Source: Coturnix japonica (Eukaryota; Chordata; Aves; Galliformes; Phasianidae). Taken from it: a DNA stretch of 64,000 bases. The stretch spans positions 29,450,539-29,514,538 of the forward strand of contig NC_029519.1 in assembly GCF_001577835.2 (NCBI RefSeq), written 5' to 3'. The notes under the pieces are model-generated. The model made no database searches, was not told where the DNA came from, and saw only the letters and a list, made by a program, of their open reading frames with translations. The position numbers and the translations under genes were made by a program. How positions within the stretch are numbered: position 1 is the first letter of the stretch; the number at the start of each line of letters is the position of its first letter. Positions 55,601 to 64,000 of the stretch are shown one piece after another.

Positions 55601-58600
55601 AGGAAGAATTCTTGCCGCTGGATTTCTGCAGAGTATGGCATAAATGAAGAGGAGGTCTCACCAGCTCTCAGAAGAGGTAACAGTTTAGAGGCAGCCACCA
55701 AGTTAGTTATTCCATACATACAGTCATCACAGCAGAAACATCTTCCAAGCACACAGTAATTGCAGGCAGATCCCTGCGAATACTTCTAAGCAAAAGAGAG
55801 TGCAGGCACTCAACTAAACCAAAGCCTGACTTTTCCACTGAAACTCAGCCCTGTCAAAGCAGACTTCCTTGTCCTTGTATTTAAAGGCAATTTACCACTA
55901 TAGCAATACAAAATTTTGGACTTTCCACCCTCCATAACATTCACAAAAGAAACTTCCAACATCTCAGGATACTGGATTCATTAGTATAAAGTACTGCTCT
56001 TAAGGAGTTTACAATCTACTGCTCTCTGTTCTCAAAAACAGAACAAAAATTACTTCAATTAGTGGGCTGATGTGCTATAAAACTACTGTGACAAAAATCA
56101 GACTCTCTCCCTTTACTTTGAGACCATGAAGAGAAAATTGAAGCTGTCAGCCTCAACAGGCCACCAAGGACTTCTGTGAAGCAAGGCTGATTTGGTTAAC
56201 TGCTCCTCTAATACACATAGGTAAGCTATAGGTAAGCTTGCTTTCCTCTCCTGTGCTGTTACACGTTCACTTAAAAGAAGAATGTGAAATCTAAGGTTAA
56301 ATATATTTAAAAAATACATTTTTAATTATCAAAGTACATTAAATGATTAAGAACTGTGCATGCATGTAGTGGAATTACTAACATGATGAACTACTAAATA
56401 TTGTACTCTCCTTAATTCACCTCAGGATTCATTTGCACAAACACTGATTATTTAAATGGCAGATTACCTTCCATTAGAACACTTGTCCAATTTAGGTAAG
56501 AAAAACACCTGTGTACAAATGCTGTTGTTTTTATTTCAGTGGATACTGCAGAGGGTTTCACAAACAGTCTAAGCAGAGCAGCGTAGCTACAACATCACGT
56601 GCACAAAAACAACGTCTGCAGATGCCACATGTCTGAGTGCAGCCTGCACAGCTCAGATGCTGCACACCCAACACTTCTATCACGTAGATGATGGAGAGCA
56701 GGACGCCAGCACTGGGCACATTCAGATTTCTGGATACCAACAGCCTGGCTAGAGTTACAGCACTGATGCCTCTGCCAGACCTTTGAGAAATCAAGGGCAA
56801 ACATACCCTGCCTTCCAATTTCCATCAGAGGATTTCCAGGCAGCAAGAGGAGAAAAGCCCAGAAATACTCAGACACATCTGTTTACAGATGCTACAAGGC
56901 ACTGAGCCCCACACTTGCTTCTTCAGCATGGAGAAATGGACAAATTCTATTGCCATTCTTTATTATTTTTACTTTTCAAGTGGTTGCCATTTGCTGTAGC
57001 CAAAAAGTAGGAAACCCAGCAATTAAATGATCGAGGCAGAATCTCAGAACATCAAAATGACTGACAAAAATGAAACACCTTCCTTATTTTCTTGCCATTA
57101 AAAAAAAAAAAAAAAAAAAAAGTTACTGTGCTATTTGAACTTTGCTTTGTTGTGCATTTTGGTCAACTTTTGTCTTGCTAGATTCAGTCCAGCCACCAAA
57201 TCTATTTCAGGAACTTTCACTCAGAAAAATGTCTTTAACCGTAGGAAAAAATAACCAGGGGGCAGCTCTGGTACATTGAGCTCTACTATCCATCATCTCA
57301 CTTCTAAAACAAACAAAAAAACCCACTGAAATATTAATTTAGCTTCTTCTCTACTAATCTGACACCACAATTTCCTCTGTGCTGTCTGTATATACTGCGT
57401 ATTTCTGCACTATAAATTATGCCCCTGCTTGGGTCTCCCATTACACACCAAATATGCTGCAACTTATTCATCAGAATGTCAACTGCATGACTCATGGCAT
57501 TCCAGTACTTCAACCACGATGCGAATTTACTTCTGGTACATGGTTTAACACCATCATTTAATTCTACCGAGATGTCAAAACGTAACGGCAGAGTGATTCT
57601 GAGTGCTCTGTAAACAAGTTGCAAACAACACATTGTTTTACACACAACCACGGGTGTAATCTGCAGGGACATTGGGTCTGTAATGTGAACTTATGCCTTT
57701 AAAGACCAATAGTTGCCCAAAGCACTGAAGGAGAAAACTGTATCAGTTTTCACAGATCTCATTTTCTGCTTTCTTCTTCCCATTTTCACCATCGCGGTTC
57801 CCACAATAACCAACTGTGAGGTAACAATTGCTGCAAAAATGTGGAAGACTGTCAAGGAAAAAAGCAGAAAATCTACACTATTAAAGTGGAAACGAAGAGC
57901 AGCCAAAGAAAGACAGATCAAACTCTCCTTCTGACTTGTTACATAAGACTTTAGGTTCTAAAAAGCAGCATAAATTCACCTGCACACCAAAGTATATGAG
58001 GGTGGCATAATGTAAACAAAGTGGTCAGAACCACTGGTATCCCTTTCTGACTGTATAAAGGATTCACAAATGCCAACTGTTACAGTGTAGAAGTGAGCCG
58101 AAGCCAAAGCAGAACTGCCAGTTTTATCTGAGCAAACATAAAGGTATGCAAAGACATAGAATACAAAAGAGATCAGGTTGTTTCTTCCTAATGCTGCACT
58201 GGGACACAACTGATCTATTTTATTTGGTTGGACCTCAGCATGGGTTTGGAAGCAATACAACACATTCATATCTATGCCAATATATCCTCTTTTTTTTTGC
58301 TCCCTCCACCCTTCCCTCCAGGAAAGATGACCATAATATTATACTACTGTAGTTCTGAGATCCTTCTTGACTGAGGAGCAGTATTTTCCAACCTAACAGT
58401 TTACACAGCAAACTGCATGCAGAAACCCAAATGCCATGGAGTCTACCTTGCTTAAAGAATTTTGTCTTTACAAATGCGATGGATTTTGCATGAAGAATAT
58501 CAGCAATTTCATTCATTTTTTGCAAGTTGTAGAAAACCCATCCAAAATCTATCACTTTACACTTAAGAAATCTCAGACAAAGATATCAACAGTTAAAGCC

Positions 58601-61600
58601 CTCCTTCCATCTCAGCTAATCTTGTAATTAGGCAAACCTGGAATCTTACATTCTTGATACTGCAGTATGTTTCTGTATATGAGAATAAAAGTCTTGAAGC
58701 CAGCTCAGAAACTAACTACTTCTCACGTACAGTATTGTTTTATTGTAACTTTTGTGCTTGATGTTTTCTCTTAACAAGTTGGCACAAAGCAGAGATTTTG
58801 CATTTTAGAGTCATCCCTCCACCACCACCATTTATTTAATGAGCACTCCTGGGTGCTCTAACCTGAACGAATGCTCATTAGATTTGTGCATCTGGCCCTA
58901 TCAGCAATCTTCTGTAACTTCTTCCCATGTAAGCTTAACACAGCCATGGCCATACCATTTGCAGATGAATTAAGGTTAACTAGTCTCCCAGTGAACAGGC
59001 AAGCAACTTTTATGGAGAGTATACAGACCGCCATCCTAATGCACAATAAAAGACTCACAGTGAAGAAGTGCTCACTTCATGCATTCAAATGGATACATTA
59101 TCTTATTACAAGCTGCATCTCAAATTTCAGCTTGGAGCTCATTAATTATCTTACATGCCGCAGAAAGGAAGAAGTTAACAGAGAAAAAGCAAAGGCACTA
59201 GAGGATTTCAGAGAGCTCTTGGAAGGAAATGGGAACTGATGAGGCAAATACACAGGGCTAGTTCACGACGATGACAGAAACCACACAGCAGAAGCTGTCG
59301 ATACTGTCAAGATTGAAGCAGGCTAAGGAGTAGGTCGATGCCAAGTGAAAGAAGAGGGTGTATTGAGCACGGCTGGGATGAAGTTAATTTTCTTCATAGC
59401 AGGCCATAGGGCGCTGTGTTTTGAATTTGTGACCAAGACAGTACTGATAACATCAGTGTTTTGGCTGCTGCTGAGCAGAACTTGCAGAGCATAAAGGCTT
59501 TTTCTTTTTCCCACTCTGCTCCCACAGCGAAGACACCAGGGTTGGTTTAGAAGAACAGCAAATCTAAATTGAGTAAGAAGATGCTTCATGTCTTACAATG
59601 TTGTACGCAGCAAGAAAAACTGAGGGCAGAAGTAGTTAGAGACTGGCTGGGCATCAGGCTCCTTGTGGGATGTGAAGAGCAGTGGCCTTTGCATCACTTT
59701 TGTGGGTTTTTTTCCTTCCTCCTTCTCACACTTAGTAAGTGCTGCCTGTATCTCAACCCACAAATTCTCTTGCTTCTGCTGCTCTTATTCTCTCCTTCAT
59801 CTCTCTGGTGGGAAGAATGAGCACAGAACCATGTGCCGCTTAGCCACTGGCCAAAGTCAACCAACCTCAGGGGGGAAGATCTAAAAGGAGGGGGAAAAAA
59901 AGCCAGAAGAAAACAGAGTGCAGAACCTATCTGCTCTTCTGAGCTGCTTTTAATTTGTGAGAAACGTGTCCGTGTGAAAAAACTCACATGTGGACAGGAA
60001 TACTGTCTGCTAGATTACGTTTTGTAACTCACACAATGAAACAGAAAGGTAAGATACCACTGACACCTCAGTGCTGTCACTGCAGCCTCGTGACTTCAAT
60101 AAGACTTACAACACACCTGCCCACCGAACAGAAGATGTGTAACTCACTAAAACAGCACACTGGCACAAAAGCAGTTTTCCTAACAGCTTACTTCAGAAGA
60201 AAGAACCATTTTCTTTCCCCTGCAGAACCAGCTTCTATACAAATGTGAAAATACACACAGTGTGCACATTACAAGTTATTAAAGGGATATAAGGAAGTTA
60301 AGTTTGGTGCACTGCTTTACCTGCATTTACAGTCAAAGGAAAGGAACCCCTCTAGAGGACAATTTGAAGTAATTATAGTTCCACTTGGAATCTCACAATG
60401 AAGAAGCCCTTTCCTTCTGTCTCCATGAATCACAGAGGTAACCAAAGCAGGACACCACCCTCGCTCAGCTGGCTATCTGAAATGTCTAAACTTGGGTGGC
60501 TTAACACAACCCAGATATCACTGGGGAACCAAGATAATTCAGTTTGTATTTGAGACGACTGCAGTCCTTAGAATAATTTTGAAAGTTACGACATTTTGCT
60601 GCCATTTCCTTATTTACACTCACATTTGCCATATCTTTTTTTTTCCTGGATCCTCTCTTTTCAATCTGTCCTGGGTAAACTGCATTGTGAGGTCAAACCT
60701 AATACTGTACAGCCATTTTGTGTAATTAGCTGTTAATGAGTTTGATGTTTTTTCCCCAAAAATAAAATAAAATGGAGACCAGATCAATGAAGGCATGTGA
60801 AGCTAAGAGATTTAGACTATGGGTTTTCCTTCTGCAGTCAGGAAAGTACGTCTATTAATTTGTTAAATAACGACAGTGTGCCCAGCCTTGTACCAAACCC
60901 AAACCCGAAGATAAGAAGAATAAGCACTTTCAGGCAAGGATTTGTCAGCAGGAAGTTGTACATTTGCTGCAGTCAGTCACTAGTTTGTCCATGTGTAGAC
61001 AGACGAGATCGATATTAAGTAATAGTTATCTGACTGCACCTTGCATGAGAAATGCTTTTTCTAGGCACACGGTGCAGGGTTTCTCTTCTTCCCATTATTA
61101 TGTGCATATGGCTTCAGGGTATAAAAGTAGGCAGCAAACTGGACACATTTCCAAATAAAAAAAGTCATGAGAACTGGTAGCTGGTTAATAACAACATCCG
61201 TAAATGGTTTTGAATACAGTGCAACTTCTGGAGTTGCTATGTTTATTTTAGCACTTGATCAATAGACCTACCACTAAGGTGAAGCTGTGTTCAGGAAGAA
61301 TCCCATACAGTTCAACAAGCTTTGCTCTCTTCACACTGGGAAGGTCAGGAAGTCTCTCATGAATCCAATCGATATTTACCACTTGCTGATTGTTCACATT
61401 AGCTGGCAAAGATTTAGCATCATATAGAATCAATGGGGGAAGATTTGGTTCTGGCATAAACCTAAAGATGAAGAAAAACTTCTTTAGAAATACTGTCAGG
61501 TAAAAAGCTAAACAAGAAGGAAGAAAATAAATACGATAGGTTTATGCTGACTTGGAAATTACATTGTTATCTGTAACAAAACATTAAAAATTCATGATGG

Positions 61601-63980
61601 TATGTCAGTGGAAAGTAGTAAGAGATCAATTCATCAGCTGTTGCGAAGTCCCTATTCTCTCCCCTATTCTCTTAAGTATTTGCAATTATTTGTCAGAGTC
61701 AATGATAGAAAAAGATTAATTACATTAAGAATCGCAATAAAAACAATAGTTATGGAAACAATCTATTGCTTTTGGCATCGAGCATGAATTGTAGATCTAG
61801 ATAAAAACAGGGAGTGGACTGGCAGGGAGAAACCCAGATTGAAAGCCAGCCGCCAAGAGTGATTTGGGCAGGCTGCGACCTTTTCCATGCTGACTTAAAA
61901 ACCTTAATGAAATCCCATGCTGTGCTAAAAGCAAAGTTACTGCGCTCATCAGGGTGTCACCACAGAACAAAAGGCTCGCTTAAAGACGAGGCCAATTCAG
62001 ACCACTGCAATAACTTTGCAGCTGAAGCAGAAACCTCACTTTCACATGATCAAACAAACGGTTCAAAAATTTCATGACAAGGGACACGAGGCGCTCTATA
62101 ATTTTTATCTCCAGTCTGTCTAAACAGAGATCTTAAGTCTAATGCATAGTGTGCAAGCAGTAATTTACAAAAAATCTGAGAAAACAGTTTAATACTGATC
62201 ATAATCTTAGCACTAGCAATAACCTCTGGCCTTCACTTGAAGTATCTTGGGCTCGCCAGTTTTGCCTAGGTTTGCTTGAGTTTTCTTTTGCATTTGTTCT
62301 AACTAGCCTTGTTAAATAAGTCAGCAACTACCACATTAAGGAATTCACAAAATGATCACCGTCTTTTCTGCTGTTTCCACAAATGCTATTTGCAAAAGCA
62401 GATTTAAACATAAAGTTTGTGTAATGTTTTCAAAATCCTTGCTCTGCTTAAGTAAGGGTATATGTACAATTAACAGGAACACAGAACTATGAGGCTCACA
62501 AAGTTCTGCAGAGCTGCAGTTCTCCAACTGGGAAGTGACCTCTGGGAGTAACAGGAAAATTGGACCTGAGATGAAAAGCCAGGAAACGACTAAGTTGATC
62601 AGCATATAGGATGATGGAGGCATGCAAAGAGCAGTAGAGAGAAGCTCAGGGACCTCAACAGTCACCGAGCTGTACTCTTACGCCCCATCCATCCGACACT
62701 ACTCTGATTACCTTTTGTACAAGAGCACGCAGCAGATACGCTGTTGTTTTGCAGCACTGACCCAACATTTCTTCCCAGCAGCACTGCTTCTGACAGTTAT
62801 GCCTTATTCTCTTGCCCTCCAGACAGATCTTCCTTGGTTGGCTGTGTATGGCTGTGTACGTATGACTTTGCTGTGAGCAGATTACAGACTGTGCACACCA
62901 ATCTTCAACAGTCAAACTGTGACGGCTGCCATCTCACATCAGTGCAAGGCAGTAAGTATTTAGCTGGGTAACAACTTCAGTCGATCTTCATAGATCTTAA
63001 GGTAGAAATCTGCCTAAGAATGCTGACGTTCCTCAACAGCAGTTAGAACTTTCAAACAGTGTGTATGATAACAGAATTTAAGCATGAAGAGGCAGGGACT
63101 ACTATATGAGAATAATTTCTCTCAGTACATATTTAAAGCAGGAGCAGTGATCATCTCTGAATATTCTCACACTTAACTTCAGGCATTCTTAACAATATAC
63201 GTGCACTGGCCACAAAGCAAACCTTCAAATCGCCTAATTTGAGCTAAACTACTCCAGATTAGTTCTTAGAAAAGGTTTTTGTGTATCATCACTGCTAAAT
63301 CCAATAGAGGCTATGGGATCTAGAGGAGAACTTCTCAGACTTGTACTGATTCTGACAGGTCTCTTTCCACTGTAAGTTCCATTTCCACATGCATTATGCT
63401 GAACAAGCTTATTAAATATATTAAGTGTAGTCAGCGTAACAAGTTTCCAGTTCTTGAAAAGACAACATAAATATATATATATATACCGATAATCTTGCTT
63501 TCCCTCTTTGTCTCTCATTGGTACAGTGCACCTAAAATAAAACAAAACAGATGAGAGACGTGAGAAGTGATGCCCCATTGGATTCCCAGCAAAAAGGTAA
63601 AACATAAGCCTCGCCTCATAACGATCAGGAGAGTGCCTCAAAGCCACTTCAAAGAAAGCGTGTATGTAAGAGGGCTGTCATTTTCACCCAGACGCTGCTT
63701 GAGGTAGCACACAAACTGTTGTAAAAAGCCTCAACTTCAAGAATAAGTTTCTACCATTGAGGAGAGCATGCTTGTGAACGTTAGCTTTAGAAGACAAGTT
63801 GAACGATACCAAGTCATCTCCTCCGATCAGGTCACCGGGCATCCCTAGTACTGTAAAGCTGTTATTACTGATATTTCTCCAAAATAAGAACTCACCCAAG
63901 CTTAGAATCAAAGGCTCTTGTTTCATTCAGAACTGTTCCTCCATTTTCAAGTTCTTTAATTTGCCTCTCTATTTCATAGT
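46512..63980 (-). CDS. GATB: GATB, glutamyl-tRNA(Gln) amidotransferase subunit B, mitochondrial, partial
   Basis: Gene-level entry; seven exons are listed separately. Joined in phase they encode the second half of GatB, about 263 residues. The order is [107 protein letters not shown] and QILEKKLSE-stop. GatB, with GatA and GatC, forms the mitochondrial GatCAB enzyme. It converts Glu-tRNA(Gln) to Gln-tRNA(Gln), with GatB acting as kinase/transamidase and tRNA-binding subunit. The catalytic N-terminal cradle mostly lies upstream of the window (beyond 64000). What remains is the end of that domain, the helical domain and the YqeY-like tail. It converges on FHIP1A, as in human. I am confident from remembered human sequence; no search was run. 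Confidence 0.95.
46641..49074 (-). other. GATB: GATB intron, 2.4 kb
   Basis: From donor GTGATT (49074 downwards) to acceptor TTAAAG at 46641. No gene or clear repeat is seen apart from a short duplicated ACACCTCTATGGAGT-like unit near 48.6 kb. Confidence 0.85.
49075..49209 (-). CDS. GATB: GATB coding exon (45 codons)
   Basis: After acceptor GGTTTTTCAG it reads [45 protein letters not shown] and meets donor GTGATT. The length is 135 bp with both ends phase 0. The end is more acidic than the human equivalent (HPQVV), and the rest aligns without gaps. Confidence 0.96.
49210..54312 (-). other. GATB: GATB intron, 5.1 kb
   Basis: From donor GTATTT at 54312 to acceptor TTTCAG at 49210. A small inverted repeat with a TAATTA core lies at 52309-52329, and a short TA stretch near 52.62 kb. 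No gene is recognised. Two neighbouring plus-strand open frames at 53.7-54.4 kb have no recognisable protein. Confidence 0.85.
54313..54391 (-). CDS. GATB: GATB short coding exon (79 bp)
   Basis: After acceptor CCACAG, C completes a serine split across the junction, followed by [18 protein letters not shown] and ISSSAAKQ, then donor GTATTT. Human has PVTPSALAELLDLLDSR followed by ISSSAAKQ, with the same 79-bp length and phase. The start of the exon is more diverged than the rest of the gene. Confidence 0.92.
54392..54750 (-). other. GATB: GATB intron, 359 bp
   Basis: A short intron from donor GTCAGG to acceptor CCACAG. Nothing further is seen. Confidence 0.88.
54751..54884 (-). CDS. GATB: GATB coding exon (134 bp)
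   Basis: After acceptor TTTAACAG it reads [44 protein letters not shown] and AG of a split serine, then donor GTCAGG. It belongs to the helical domain. The human counterpart has the same FF..V.K.TR..PKKV..W.L pattern. Confidence 0.94.
57100..57121. repeat. A run (22 bases)
   Basis: A homopolymer in a GATB intron. No retroelement or processed gene copy is recognisable upstream of it. Confidence 0.9.
59361..59867 (+). mobile_element. Solo LTR of an avian endogenous retrovirus (ERVL-like), old and reduced
   Basis: The left part carries GCTGGGATGAAGTTAATTTT then CTTCATAGCAGG, and GATAACATCAGTGTTTTGG with GCTGCTGCTGAGCAG. The right part carries CTGTATCTCAACCCACAAAT and GCTTAGCCACTGGCC. In that order these match my memory of a common avian ERV LTR. 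No internal retroviral genes lie next to it, so it reads as a solo LTR, sense to the plus strand and antisense to GATB. It looks old. The family name and exact ends need a repeat-library search. Confidence 0.7.
61272..61461 (-). CDS. GATB: GATB coding exon (190 bp)
   Basis: After acceptor CATCTTTAG, G completes an arginine, then [60 protein letters not shown] and V, before donor [14 protein letters not shown] is a GatB family signature near the end of the catalytic domain. The human sequence aligns throughout. Confidence 0.97.
61462..63486 (-). other. GATB: GATB intron, 2.0 kb
   Basis: From a donor inside a TA repeat at 63486 to acceptor TCTTTAG at 61462. No gene is recognised. Confidence 0.85.
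63471..63486. repeat. AT microsatellite forming the splice donor of a GATB exon
   Basis: About eight AT units. On the minus strand they read GTATATATAT directly after the 45-bp exon, so the donor GT is the first part of the repeat. Confidence 0.9.
63487..63531 (-). CDS. GATB: GATB 45-bp coding exon
   Basis: After acceptor TTATTTTAG, G completes a glycine, then [14 protein letters not shown] and CG of a split arginine, before donor GTATAT. Human has [15 protein letters not shown] with the same phases. The RDKEG..DYR motif is a GatB family hallmark in the catalytic domain. Confidence 0.96.
63532..63895 (-). other. GATB: GATB intron, 364 bp
   Basis: From donor GTGAGT to acceptor TTTTAG. Nothing further is seen. 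Confidence 0.88.
63896..63980 (-). CDS. GATB: GATB coding exon (85 bp), most 5' in the window
   Basis: After acceptor GTTTCTGCCAG, AC completes an aspartate, then [19 protein letters not shown] and TRAFDSKL plus GG of a split glycine, before donor GTGAGT. Human has YEIQRQINELENGGEILNE. Upstream exons lie beyond position 64000. Confidence 0.96.
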
Positions 63981-64000
63981 CTGGCAGAAACATGAGAAAA

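Larger units (their letters stand above)
54885..61271 (-). other. GATB: GATB intron, 6.4 kb
   Basis: From donor GTAGGT at 61271 to acceptor TTAACAG at 54885. It contains a 22-A run at 57100-57121 and a decayed solo LTR at about 59.36-59.87 kb. Other open frames here are short and unrecognisable. Confidence 0.85.

Noticed and set aside
57100-57121. A run of 22 A as a possible tail of a processed retrocopy
   Set aside because: No gene-like or SINE/LINE sequence is recognisable upstream on either strand.
58871-59239. A 122-codon plus-strand open frame in a GATB intron
   Set aside because: No homology that I recognise, no exon-like borders, and an AT-rich composition like the surrounding intron.

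Overview
The window is intronic and exonic DNA from a bird (or at least a sauropsid). Two CR1 LINE fragments, an LTR of a type I associate with avian endogenous retroviruses, and long introns with T-rich acceptors all fit. No prokaryotic-type gene organisation is present. Two vertebrate host genes converge tail to tail. FHIP1A (FAM160A1) is on the plus strand and GATB is on the minus strand. They are neighbours in the same arrangement on human 4q31.3, which supports both calls.

Plus strand, 1-39.3 kb: the C-terminal two thirds or so of FHIP1A, a subunit of the FTS-HOOK-FHIP complex that couples dynein/HOOK to endosomes. Exons lie at 1182-1268, 12844-13011, a partly missing exon, 18138-18325, 18808-19839, 22890-23068, 23346-23484 and 36503-36735. 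The stop is at 36735 and the first canonical poly(A) signal is at 39326. The upstream exons are outside the window.

The strongest anomaly is in this gene. About 9.0 kb (16659-25668) is repeated letter for letter at 25769-34778, offset by 9110 bases. The two copies are separated by exactly 100 Ns. Five exons and a CR1 fragment therefore appear twice. Copy A ends exactly at the gap, inside a T run, and copy B begins exactly at the gap, inside an exon. Splicing through both copies would shift the reading frame. The best reading is a false duplication from two unmerged overlapping contigs. The real unsequenced gap probably lies near 16.66 kb, where the 5' part of one FHIP1A exon is lost.

39.35-46.17 kb: intergenic DNA between the two 3' ends. 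I see no gene there. It contains a perfect 12-bp inverted repeat at 43590-43620.

Minus strand, 46.2-64 kb: the second half of GATB, subunit B of the mitochondrial GatCAB glutamyl-tRNA(Gln) amidotransferase. Seven exons are present: 63896-63980, 63487-63531, 61272-61461, 54751-54884, 54313-54391, 49075-49209 and 46512-46640. A poly(A) signal lies at 46193-46198. The reading phases fit at every junction. A decayed solo LTR lies in one intron, and a TA microsatellite forms the splice donor of a 45-bp exon.

I found no new biological system. The results of value are the exon models of the two genes and the evidence that the assembly is wrong in the middle of FHIP1A.
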